A DNA stretch of 64,000 bases from Jacaranda mimosifolia (lineage: Eukaryota > Streptophyta > Magnoliopsida > Lamiales > Bignoniaceae). The translations under genes were made by a program, and so were the position numbers. Positions 1 to 10,620 of the stretch are shown piece after piece. The notes below the pieces were generated by a model. The model was not told the DNA's origin. It made no database searches and saw only the letters and a list, made by a program, of their open reading frames with translations. The DNA is taken from the NCBI GenBank assembly GCA_018894105.1, contig CM032132.1, positions 27,517,379 through 27,581,378 of the forward strand. The letters are read 5' to 3'. Numbering within the stretch: the first letter of the stretch is position 1; each line of letters starts with the position of its first letter.

Positions 1-1989
1 CCCAAAACTTTCACCCACTATCTTTATTCTCATAAAATTCTAGAAAAGTGTAACAATCCTCATTATTGTCGATAAATCAACTTTAAAAGCCATAATCTCA
101 AATGAAGCTCCAATATGCCATAACTCCAACCTGCAGCAATGTCTCAAACCTCTGAATCTTCGTCCATTTGTGTGAAAGAATGCTACTTTGGTAATGACAA
201 TACTGGAGACGTTTTAGACCAATGACAGGCTTGGTCTCTATTTTCAATCTTGCTCAATGACTAGAGGAAGAGGCAAGGGGCTACATATAGTTTTTCCATG
301 TGGGTAGGACCATCAATATGTTTGAGGGCTACAATCATCATCCCAAGTTTGTTACACCATTTGAGGGCTCAAGATGATAAGATTGCAGGGTTGGAGAAGA
401 TACTTTATTTATGATTATTGTTGTTTTTTGCCTGCTTGTGCTGTTATTGATGGTGGTAATGGTCTGAAGGGGTCAATTGAATGATGAAGGGTTAGGCCAT
501 TTTTTGTATTGTGAAAAAATTGAATTCTTTTGTTTAGTTATATAAATGTAGTCTTGTTGGTCATTCAAGCCCATTGTTGTAACTGTTATATAATGAAATT
601 GGCATTTTTTTTTCCAAATTTTTTAATGGAAAAATTGGTATAAGATTTAGTGGAAAAATCTCTATTTTATTTTTGTGAAAGAAATAGAGTATTTGAAAGA
701 GATGGCCTTGCTTGATTCTCTGTAATGCATTCGAAATAAATGACCTTTTGTTGGTTTTGGTAATTGCCAACTAGAGATGGTCAAATTTGCATAAATAAAA
801 AAAACTAGACAAAGTCAACATAACCTATAAAAATTGTGGAAGTGAAATGGCCCTGTTGGTCTAAGGCAAATGACCATGTAAAACAAAAAAAAAAAAATGC
901 TAAAGAAATTTGCCACAAGGGAAGGTATAAAAATGTTGGTCCAAAGTGCAAAAAGAATTCTACCAAAAGTGTGAAAGCTAATTTGTCAAAGTGCTAAAAT
1001 ATAGGTCCATAACTCAAAGTATAACATGCCAAAATCAAACTGCTAATCCAGTTGCCAATCTCAAAGCCAATGTAGTTAGTTGCCAAATAGCTAGTTGCCA
1101 AAGTCAATATATACCAATGTAGTTAATAATGTCAACAAAAACCAACTTAAAATAACAAATCAACTGAGAAAATGCTATACTCAAATTGTCAATCCATACA
1201 ATAAAATTGTCGTATATATAAACATTTATAATTCCTCAAAAGTCCAAAATTACTTCATTAAACTGTCATATGTATTTACAAATCATCAAAATGCCTAAAT
1301 ATCTCCATAAAACTGACATGCATTTACAATTCCTCAAAATGTCTAATAAATTTATCAAATTGACATATGCACACTTTCAGTTCCATTCACATCAAATGCA
1401 AACAAGCAAGAATTAATACAATTGATCGAAAATCCATTTTAACTTTTGGATGGCCCCTCTTATTCTTCTTCTTAGTTGCTGCCATAGCTGCACCTAGGTT
1501 CTTCATTTTTAGATGCTCGAGTCACATTAAACTGCGAAGTGAAGGTGAGATCATTTTCTTCTTGACTCGGAGTCATCCCTCATTTCAACTTTTTTGAAGA
1601 CTACATATTAGATAAAAAGTAAATAGTTTAAAAAAATGTACATGTTTGATGATTAGAAAAATAAAAGCTTAACCCTTACTGTCATATTCGTTTGTGATGT
1701 TTGAGTTGAGGCCAAATTTGATGTCCCCTTTCTAGCCCGTATATTAGTTATAAAATAAATTAAGGATTAAAATCGATAAGTAAATTTATCATAAGCACCT
1801 ACATATAAAGTTTAGAAAAGCTTAAAGTTAGCTTGGGTTGTGCCTGAATAGTGGCTATAGTGAATCTCTTTGGTCTTTCACTTAAATTAACTGCTTCAAT
1901 CTCCATTTTCTTCCTCTCACAACCCTTTTGATATGTACTTCACTTTGAAAGACTATTTTCTCATCTTGATTGGTGCTTTCTTCTGCCCC
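1..1989. other. AT-rich non-coding DNA
   Basis: No reading frame here resembles a known protein; the longest open frames are under 80 codons and have unbiased composition. The stretch is AT-rich, with short A/T runs and the degenerate tandem repeat listed separately. It may include the flank or 3' part of the Mutator-like element whose transposase remnant follows, but I could not find terminal inverted repeats. Confidence 0.5.
1224..1369. repeat. Degenerate ~49-bp tandem repeat
   Basis: Three diverged units start at 1224, 1274 and 1322. Each begins with ATTTAYAA, contains TCMTCAAAA, and ends with a block like AAACTGACATATGC. The period is 48-50 bp. A weaker fourth unit may precede or follow. 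Confidence 0.6.
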
Positions 1990-2672
1990 CTTACCCCCTT
2001 TCTTATCCTTATTGACAAGCTCATCACATTTCATTTTTCTAGCTTTACTTGGCCTTTCTGCACTCCTATTAAAGTCAGGTGGAAGTGGTGGAATGTGACT
2101 AGTTTTCTGTAGTTTTGGTCCATTAATAGGTAAAATAGCATGCTAATATATCATTAAGAAACTATGTACTAATCAATCCATATAATGTTTTAGATCTTGC
2201 CCTTGGTTACACATTGCAATCATGGTATAATTACATGAAATGCCTATCAAGTCCCACTTTTTACGAGTACAAAATGTACTTGCTCCATCATAGTAATGAA
2301 TTTCATAGTGCAATTCATCCAATTTTATTGAACACAATCTGATGCTTTATCTTTCTTCTCAATTATCTTTCTTATTTTAGGGCAAATTCTTTTCCAAATT
2401 CCATTTTGTCCTAGCCTATCTCTATTCTTAGATAATCTTGTCATAATGAATTCTCTTATCCGCTCCAACATTGTTAGAATTGGTTTTTCCCTTGCTTCAA
2501 GAATCCAATTGTTGAAGCTCTCACAAATATTATTGATAATGGTGTTCACAATACAAGGTCGAATTATATTGATACAATTAATTCCAAATCTTTCCACTAT
2601 GACATTTGTTGGCTTCCCCTCCATTCTCTTTAATACTATTATTAAACATTGTTGCACTAGGAGTTCTTTCAT
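1990..2672 (-). pseudogene. Mutator-like (MULE) transposase C-terminal remnant
   Basis: This is the decayed C-terminal part of a plant MuDR-family transposase, the nuclear enzyme that cuts and pastes Mutator-like elements. The frame at 2672-2325 contains ESFNNWILEAREKPILTML, a hallmark segment after the catalytic domain. After a frame change near 2340 the next frame gives a SWIM zinc finger, CTRKKWDLIGISCNYTMIA, in which one of the Cys/His ligands appears lost (CNH to CNY). This is followed by HAILPINGPK and the proline/basic tail IPPLPPDFNRSAERPSKARK, also typical of the family. In-frame stops interrupt the SWIM-tail frame, for example near 2180 and 2145. The DDE core and N-terminus are not found upstream, so only about the last third survives. 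The family call is strong; the exact ends are approximate. Confidence 0.85.
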
Positions 2673-3110
2673 CTTTCTTTGCTAAAAGCAATTTACATCA
2701 AATTGTCTAACATGAAGTGATTTACAAGTGACATACTACTATCCCAAAAAATTAAATACCAACTTGTAGCCCCAACTAAATTTTGATACCACTTGTTGGG
2801 TACACAACAAAAGTAATTTATGTATGAGATTTAACTTATCAGAAATCCAAAAATCATACTAATAAATTTAGTGATAAAGAATACCTGGCAGATAGAAAAA
2901 CTAAAATATGCATATTTATATAGTTCGGCAAAAATCTGCATACATCCATGAGAGTTTTCTTGTTTCTATTGTGAGAGAATTTTACTAGTACAAAATAATC
3001 TTTGAATTTGACATATGCAAACCTAAGATAAAAGAAACCATTGTACAACCACTATCCAAACTACTAGAAAAGTACTCACATTACTTCTTCATATTACTAA
3101 ACTCATAACT
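2673..3110. other. Non-coding flank
   Basis: AT-rich sequence between the MULE remnant and gypsy element E1. Apart from the TSD at its right edge I see no gene, repeat or RNA. Confidence 0.5.
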
Positions 3111-3115
3111 CAAAA
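3111..3115. repeat. Left target-site duplication of E1 (CAAAA)
   Basis: CAAAA directly precedes the LTR terminus and is repeated exactly at 13814-13818, just after the other LTR. A 5-bp duplication is normal for gypsy integrases, so both ends of E1 are fixed. Confidence 0.9.
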
Positions 3116-6100
3116 TATAGCACCCTACCTGGATATTTCACAAGCCGAGATACCATCCAGTTCAATCCTATAGCATGCAAAATATCCAATAAGCCCACAA
3201 ATTTTTTTCACAATTCTCCAATGAACCACAACGATTACAAATTCACAACAAGCTTCGAACTTAATGCAATAATATCATAGTGCCATCAATCATGCTAATA
3301 TCCCAACAATATTCAAAACCAAAATATCATCACAAGTAACACGATTCATTCATACCGTAAGTTTTAAATTCATCATAACATATTACAATATCTTTAAAAC
3401 CAAATTTAACCAACGATGAATTCATATATATATACATACATTCACACATTCACTAATGCAAATTATTCCTGTCAGACCTATCATCAGCCATCATCCCCTA
3501 TCTCATACCTGTCTGGAGAGGAAATAAAATAATATACAAGGGTGAGTATTAAGGACTCAGTGAGGGATAATGTAAAGCAATACATAGATCTATCAAAGAA
3601 TCAGTAATTCAATAGAGTATTTTACTGGCATAGTAAAATAAGAAAACACAGATATGCCAGAATAAAGATAGTAATAGGTTTCAAGCTAATAGAAAATGCT
3701 CGGTCAGGAGCTATAAACGTCGGCTCAATAGCCTGATCGACTCGATCGATTCTATTCGGAAGGTTTAAGGTGTCTCAACCGATCACAGTTCGGGAGGTTT
3801 TTCTGTCAGCTCATTTGGCCCGAGACATTAGCCCGATCTAGACTAGAAATCACTCTAGCTTTATTGCTCCTTGAGCAGAATACAAATAAGAATGGCAAAC
3901 CTAAACAACATATGCAAGTCAAGTAAAACAAACATAACATGCATATCAGAATACCCTTATGTCTCCATAGCAGTACAATATTTTAAATATAACAATACGA
4001 TAATAACATTGGCTCGAGCATGACAGCTTGGCAAGGCACTCGGCCAACAGTCTTCCTGTACAATTATCTTTATGTACGTTCAATAATCATTTGCTAGCAA
4101 GGTAGGACAATAAACACGCAAAATGATTTCAAATATGCCATTAAGGCGAATAGCAATATGCGGAATAAATCATGGAAGCTAACACAGCTAAACAATAATA
4201 TGTAGTACGGATTCAATCTAGATAATAACAAACGAAACAGTGAAAGTTCATGGTGTCAGAATGGGACAATCAATTTGTTATCAGAAACGATTTAAAGAAT
4301 AAGCCCGCATAGGGCGCATAATTCAATAACAAATACAATTCACGAGTTCAAATAATTCATAGAATTCAATTGAGCGAGAGACAGTCAATTTCAAGAAAAG
4401 ACAGATAAAACCCTCACATAGGTGCACAAACGATTACCAAATTGATGGAAGATCACAGGGTTTGCCAATTATCAAATAACGACAATCAAGACCGGTATCA
4501 GATTGGTGGAACCTCACAGGGTTCAAAAATATTGAAATAGATTTACACAAAGCAAGTACTAGGTCGGTGGACCCTCACACAGTTTTTGAAACGGATAACA
4601 AACAAGTTTAATCAATATAAGTACCAAAGCGGTAGGCCCTCACAGGGTTTTTGAAATGGATAACAGACAAGTTCAACCAATACAAGTACCAAAGCAGTAG
4701 GCCCTCACCTCAATAACTTTAGTGATGCAATCAAAGCTTACTGATCTGCAGGGCCCAACTCCTCATCAACAGACCAAAGTGTAGGTTCACTGTCAAAATC
4801 CTCATTCGACCCTATACTTATAGTTATATGATTAATAGTCTAAAATCGATAATTACTTGATTAATATGGTAGTTTAAGGTTTGTTACGATATAATTGTTA
4901 CGGATCGTGCTAATTTCGCAATTAATATGGAAATATTTTTGGGGTTCATATTTATTCCGATAAAAGGAATTATAATCATATCCTTAAGTTGCATAATTAA
5001 TCTTATAACCTTACACAATATCGATTATAATAGCCTAATTATCATTAATAGTCCAAATTTGTCACTTAGGTCGCGATTACATAAAATTAGGGTTTTCATC
5101 ACCTAATTAACTTAACTAACCATAGTTCACATAAAATAATACAAATTCAAGTTCACTAGGTTCATGTAACGTGCATGCATGCTTCATTTTTCATGCATGG
5201 CTTTATTTTTCAATCCATTCACGTATTCTTTCCGATTATACAAGGCATTGTAAAGATTGGTACGGTATACACATACATGCAATACAAATTAACCTAATTT
5301 CGGTCAATAACCAAAATCCTTATTATCAGAGCGAAATTTCCACGATCAGCTTCCACGCATGTGTTCCTCACGATGAGATGAGGAAACTACCCTTTTATCA
5401 CTGCCGCGGGAGATTGTCACCACCACTACTGCTTGATATGTCTTAGCGAGAGGAATCAAACCCCCAACTCAATTCCTCCAAATGCCTTCGATTTGACCTT
5501 CAATTTTTGCTTGAAAGTTCCAGTGCCATCACCTCCATCACCTTAATTTTTGCTAAATTCCTTCGCCACCGATTGTCCATTCTGGAAGTTGAAACTACCG
5601 GTATGTTCCTTGAGCTAAGAGCTACAAAACCCGTCGCCCAGAATCCTCTTTCGGCCGTAGCTCCAATGAACCCATCGTACTCCGCTATGGCTCTATTTTC
5701 AGGCCAATTTTTCGACAGCCTCGCCGATCGAATTTCGTTACATGTTGGATTCTTGGTGAGGTGAGAAAGAGTTGCCTGGGTTGGATTTTTTTTAAATTCG
5801 AGGACCACCGAAGGAGGTCATTAGAGAAAGAGAGATGGGTTACTGCAGTGGATAGGGAGAAGAAAATGGGGAGGAAAATGAAAATTTTGATATTTATAAT
5901 GCCATTTTTGGAAATTACACATTGACCCTAAGACTTATGGTCAGTCTTCAATTGAGTCCAATGGGATTTAACTATGTTCAATTTGTCTCTCTAGCTTGTT
6001 AGTCCTCCACATTGGCCTACATAACTAATGAAAATTCTACATTAGCCCTCAAAATTTTAAATAAAGATGAAATTAAGTCCTTCATATTCGCATTTTAACC

Positions 6101-6187
6101 CACAAAACCTTTGAAAATTAAATAAAATTTTACAAAAATGATACTTAAATAAAATGCCGTAATTAATGCATTTCTAGGGATATTACA
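3116..6187 (-). repeat. E1 3' LTR (3072 bp)
   Basis: It is homologous along its whole length to 10625-13813. Its outer end shows TATAG where the other copy has TGTGG, consistent with G-to-A decay of the terminal TG/CA pair. It holds three units of a 65-bp array, against five in the 5' LTR, which accounts for most of the length difference. An AT-rich TATA-like block lies at 5889-5899 on the minus strand, so U3 is short and the transcribed R/U5 part would be very long. Confidence 0.9.
4555..4749. repeat. 65-bp tandem array in E1 3' LTR, 3 units
   Basis: Units start at 4555, 4620 and 4685, each with AGTACYAARKYGGTRGRCCC followed by CTCACAGGGTTTTTGAAA. The spacing is exactly 65 bp. Degenerate upstream relatives of the CCCTCACAGGG core occur near 4411, 4452 and 4511. 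Confidence 0.85.
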
Positions 6188-6199
6188 GACCCTCATCTT
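6188..6199 (-). promoter_or_regulatory. E1 polypurine tract
   Basis: On the element strand the purine-rich AAGATGAGGGTC lies directly before the 3' LTR terminus TGTAATA. This is the expected place for the plus-strand DNA primer. Confidence 0.65.
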
Positions 6200-6239
6200 A
6201 AAAGAATCTGGTCCCTAGATTTTCACCATAGTATTTACC

Positions 6240-6735
6240 TTCAAAACTTTAACATTGTCGTTCCTGACATGTGGGCCATTCTAACTCTGTGGCTTAGGGC
6301 ATTTGCTACCACATTTTCCTTTCCTGGGTAGGAAATTAAGATATCATAATCCTTTAGGAATTTCACCAATTGGCACTATCTCATATTCAGATCCTTCTGT
6401 AAACGCAAATACTTGAGACTCTTGTGGTCGGTGTATACCTCAAATGTGGCTCCATAGAGCTAATGTCTCTATTTCGACAGTGCAAAAGTTACTGCAGCTA
6501 GCTCTAAGTCATGAGTTGGGTAGTTCTCTTCATATGACTTAAGCTTCCTGGATGCATAGGCAATGACTCGCCCCTTTTGCATCAGCACGCACCCAAGCCC
6601 TTTTTTAGAAGCATCCGTATATCCTGCAAAACCTTCTAATCCATCCGAAAGGGCCAGAATTGGGGTTGTTGTCAACCTGTTCTTTAGTTGTTGGAAGTTT
6701 CTCTCATAGTCATCATCTCAGTTAAACGATAGATT
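6240..6735 (-). pseudogene. E1 RNase H domain, decayed
   Basis: This is the RNase H of gypsy Pol, which removes RNA from RNA-DNA hybrids in reverse transcription. The frame gives [18 protein letters not shown], then [19 protein letters not shown] and, after stops at 6469-6471 and 6460-6462, GATFEVYTDHKSLKYL and a decayed GKENVVANALS. These are the standard gypsy RNase H blocks in the right order. The frame is the same one that starts at gag (9297); no net frameshift is needed. It stops almost at the PPT: only about 50 bp follow the ALS block, so no integrase is encoded. Confidence 0.88.
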
Positions 6736-6738
6736 TTT

Positions 6739-8190
6739 TTAAGTTAACTTAGTCAATGGGCAAGTTAATTTAGAGAAATCATGTACAAACCTCCAATAAT
6801 AGCCAGTCGGACCCAGAAAGCTACGAATTTCTGTCACGTTTTTGGGTATCTTCCAATTAACTATCACCTTTGTCTTAGAGGGATCAACCTCTACTCCATC
6901 CTGGGATATAATGTGTCCCAGGAAAACTACTTTCTCTTTCCCGAATTTGCATTTACTGAATTTAGTATACAATTGACGCTCTTTCAAGGCTCTGAGAACC
7001 AGGTGTAAGTGCTTGGTGTGCTCTTCTCGGGATTTTGAGTACACCAAGATTTCATCAATGAAGATAACCACAAATTGATCCAGATATGGTTGGAATACTC
7101 AATGCATCAAATCCATAAATGCCGCTGGTGCATTGGTTAGACCGAACGGCATTACTACAAATTCGAAATGACCATAACAAGAATTGAAGGCGGTCTTTGG
7201 GGTATCCTCTTCTCTAACCTTGAACTAGTAATATCCCAGCCTTAAGTCTAACTTCGAAAAGACAGTAGATCCTTATAACAGATCAAACAACTCTTCTATG
7301 TGCGATAGGGGATATTTATTCTTGATAGTGACCTTATTCAACTCCTTATAGTCAATGCACATTCTCAGGGACCCATCCTTTTTCTTAACAAATAATATTG
7401 GGGCTCCCTAAGGAGAATGGCTAGGCTTTATAAACTTCTTCTCCAGCAGTTCCTGAAGTTGGTCCTTCATTTCTTTTAGTTTTGCTGGTGCCATTCTGTA
7501 TGGAGTGGATACAGGCGCGGTTCTTGGGAGAGAATGAATAACAAATTCTATCTCCCTATCTGGAGACAACGAGTTCAACTCTTTTGGAAATACTTTAGGG
7601 TACTCAGCCACTATTTCTACTTCTTCAATTTTGGTTGTATCTTGGGGTTTATTGATAAGATACGCCAAAAGTCCTCGTCCGCCTTCTTTCAAAATCCTTC
7701 TAGCCTTTAGCATAGATATAAGTGATGGAGAGGGGGTATTATTCGTAGATTGGTGGGTTGATATCGGTATCTTATCTCCATGCGTAATGCACTTGGTGTA
7801 ACAATTCACCTGTGCCTGATATTTATACAGCCAATACATCCCAAGAATCAAATCATATCCTCGAATAGGCATCTGTATGAGATTAGCTGGATATATCTCA
7901 TCCCCTATCGTAACTGGGCAATCCCGATATACGGTATCTGTTATTAACCTTATTCCAAAGGGCATCAAAACTTCTATCTGATAAGCTATAATTTCGGGTT
8001 GCTTGTTCAACTTTTGAGAAAAGATAGTAGATATAAAAGAGTGAGATGCACCAGAGTCATATAATGCACTACCATAAATACCAGAAATAAAGACCATACC
8101 TTCTACCAACTCATTTGGGTCTAGTGCGTCATCTCTTGTCAAAGCATATACACATGCTTGCATCTTCTGCTTCCCCCTAGCTCTTGCCAC
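6739..8190 (-). pseudogene. E1 protease and reverse transcriptase, decayed
   Basis: The first open block (8190-7408, 260 codons) carries the aspartic protease site ALYDSGASHSFI, with Asp at about residue 45, then the protease-RT linker and the RT start (DQLQELLEKKFIKPSHSP). A stop at 7408-7410 falls in the normally invariant PWGAP box. RT continues in the same frame with stops through [15 protein letters not shown] and MPFGLTNAP to the catalytic box at 7071-7040, which reads FIDEILVYS instead of the usual FIDD. The thumb block VNWKIPKNVTEIRSFLG follows. The second catalytic Asp is therefore Glu, and the stops alone prevent a full protein. Confidence 0.9.
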
Positions 8191-8193
8191 TTA

Positions 8194-9297
8194 CTTTTAT
8201 TTCCTTGCAGGTACTGGGCCTTTCCTTCTGGGGCAATCTTTCAAGAAGTGTTGGTCGTTGTCGCAACTTATGCACTTGCCTTACTTCATCTAATATTCAA
8301 CTTCCTCCTGACCAGATCTCCACCAAAATCCACACTGTTTCTATGCCCCTCCTTAGGCTAGGTTCACAGCCCCGCCAGTCTGAGGTGCTCGAGGGGTAGT
8401 ACCTCTAACCTATAATCTGGGTTGTTTCTTCCCAACATTACTTTTCCCTCTGAGGTATGATCTTTTTTTTCGATTTCTATCCTCAATTTTTTGAATCTCT
8501 CGTAGTTTTGATTCTAACTGCAGTGCCTTGCTCACTGCCAGATTGAAGTTCAACAAATCACAAGAGGCCAATCCCAGTCTGAACTTCAACTAAAGTCCTT
8601 GAATAAATTGTCGAGTCTGTCGACTTTCATCTCCTAGCATGCAAGGAGTATACTGGATCAGTCGGCTAAAGATGGCCTCATACTAGCTGACCGATTGATT
8701 TCCCTAAATCATATTCATGAACTCCATTTCCTTTGACTGCTTAACTACCAGGAGAATATACTTGTCCATGAACTCTCTCATAAAATTCTCTCAAGTTCTG
8801 TGGGTTCTTGCTGCCGTCCACTTACGATCAATCATTTTCCACCAACTATGCGCAGGTCTGGCTAGGAAAAATGTAGCAAATCAGACTTTCTATTCATTTA
8901 GGTAGCATAAGGTCTCAAATATATTATCCAAGTTCTCTGCCCACTCCTCGGCCTTCCTATTGTTGGGTTCTCCTAGAAACTTCGAGGGCTGGAAACGTAA
9001 GAACTGTTCCAGTGCCCAGTCATCAGTAACTTCGTTGGCTACCCTTGCTCTATCACCCCTTGCTTGGTCACGTTGTCGATACCTCTATCCCTTTGAATCT
9101 CTAGGTTCAGCAGGTTGACCCATAGCTGGTTGGTCAACTAGGTTGGTTTGTGAAACCTCTTCATCGTGCCATGGTTGCTAGTAGGCAGGCACTTCCCATC
9201 TAGGATTTTGGGGTGCATTAGCTCATCTGTCGATGGGCCTCCATCTAAAGCCTACTCTTATTGAAAAGGGTACGTCGTCACTCTCGTGGGATACCAT
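8194..9297 (-). pseudogene. E1 gag with intact CCHC knuckle, nonsense-ridden
   Basis: Gag forms the virus-like particle and binds the RNA genome. The chosen start is the ATG at 9297-9295 (MVSHESDDVPFS), whose frame is the pol frame. The Retrotrans_gag block is readable as ALEQFLRFQPSKFLGEPNN, NLDNIFETL and AHSWWKMIDRKW. The zinc knuckle at 8274-8233, CISCDNDQHFLKDC, keeps the CX2CX4HX4C pattern. About a dozen in-frame stops interrupt it. Several fall where relatives have Trp, Gln or Arg, as expected from C-to-T/G-to-A decay. Confidence 0.88.
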
Positions 9298-9763
9298 TAT
9301 ATGTTTGATTTTTCCTTGATATTTCTAAACTTGCGATCATTGAGTTGTAAATGGAATCTCAATTATTAACAACTCTTTTGAATTCTCGATTCACAAAATG
9401 GAAGAATGGACAAGGGATAATTTTATCAAACTACATAGATGATATAGTAACCAAAATTTGTATGTCTAGTAACCAAAGGAAAAATTTCATTTATATAACT
9501 GGGTTAGCGTTAACGATTACATTAGTTTATATACAAGTCAAAATTTCTCAAAATTAGCTATGCTAACTGTAAGCCTAGTCATAGAAAAATGATAAAGCTA
9601 GTATGAGGGCGTCACCCATTGCATCTAAGTAACCTTAACCGATATTGCCTAACCTAGTAGTCAAAAGCTATGTTATTCTATATATACAGTCACATCGTAT
9701 CTACATTAGCATGCCACTTAACCCAAATCCTCCACATCCGTGATGATGGACTTTGTATCCTCG

Positions 9764-10458
9764 TCATCCTTGACTATCCATATCTATGTCATCATCGGGT
9801 GGCACATCTACCAAAAAATCCTGCACAAGATCCATCTCAGGATCTTCCTAAATTAGATTCTCTTCTGGATCCTCATCTGCATCATCCCCAACCGAGTCTT
9901 CTACAGGTACCTCTACTGAATCTCTAGTAGGTATCTCCTTAATATGAATACCTTGCCCCTGACTGCACTTAGGAGAGGGTGAACCCTAGATGGTCCAACT
10001 GTAGTGTCGATCCCTACACCAACTCCTATAACCTGATCCATGGCACTACCATAGTGAGCTATCATCCTCCTGACCTCGTCTATAATGACATAGGTCATGT
10101 CTATGGTCCTCATGTGGTCAAACTCTAACGTCTGAAAGGTCTCCTCAATTTGTGCTCGTTTAGCCCGAAGTCTCTCTACTTGAGCTTTTGTTATCCTAAC
10201 TCGTTCCTATTTCCTTTCCATATCTTCTCTCAACTTCTCTACCATATAACTCTTCACTCCTAGTATTGATTTTAAATGGTAACTCTCAGCCTGTATATCA
10301 CTTAAAGCTCACGCATGTCATAGAGCCTTTCCTCAAGAGTTTGACATTTATCTCAATTTTGCTTTTTCTGCCTCCAAAGCCCTAATCCTTTCCTTTAAGG
10401 ATTCCACGTTCTCTTCATCCTCTACAGGATCTTTTCTTTCTCTATGTCCGTTAGTCAT
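9764..10458 (-). pseudogene. E1 extra frame upstream of gag: coiled coil plus acidic tail, unknown function
   Basis: Between the PBS and gag lies a reading frame I cannot assign to a known family. From the ATG at 10458 it gives MTNGHRERKDPVEDEEN, then heptad-rich ESLKERIRALEAEKAKLR. After stops in the same frame come SYMVEKLREDMERK, ITKAQVERLRAKRAQIEE and a segment ending near 9913. One frame over, the sequence continues as an acidic tail (VEVPVEDSVGDDADEDPEEN, then DFLVDVPPDDDIDMDS) and stops at 9764-9766. The ancestral product would be about 230 residues: coiled coils first, acidic tail last. It starts about 150 bp inside the PBS and ends about 470 bp before gag. A decayed frame with the same organisation occurs at the same place in E3. 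Confidence 0.6.
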
Positions 10459-10608
10459 CCTGCAGTACATAACTTCCTTTATCAATATCAAACAAATAAA
10501 ATTCATTTTAGATCCCCAAATCACATAGAATTTTTTTAATATATGCAAAACAACCAAGGGTTGTGTCCTAGGATCTTGTACCAGTGCAGCTCAGGTTTCC
10601 AAACCCAA

Positions 10609-10620
10609 GCTCTTATACCA
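10609..10620 (-). promoter_or_regulatory. E1 primer-binding site (initiator Met tRNA type)
   Basis: On the element strand TGGTATAAGAGC lies four bases inside the 5' LTR. It differs by one base from TGGTATCAGAGC, the common plant site complementary to the 3' end of initiator methionine tRNA. Confidence 0.85.

Noticed and set aside
9670..9927. Plus-strand frame of 85 codons
   Set aside because: Antisense of the acidic tail of the E1 upstream frame; its Pro/Leu/His content is the complement of the Asp/Glu codons.
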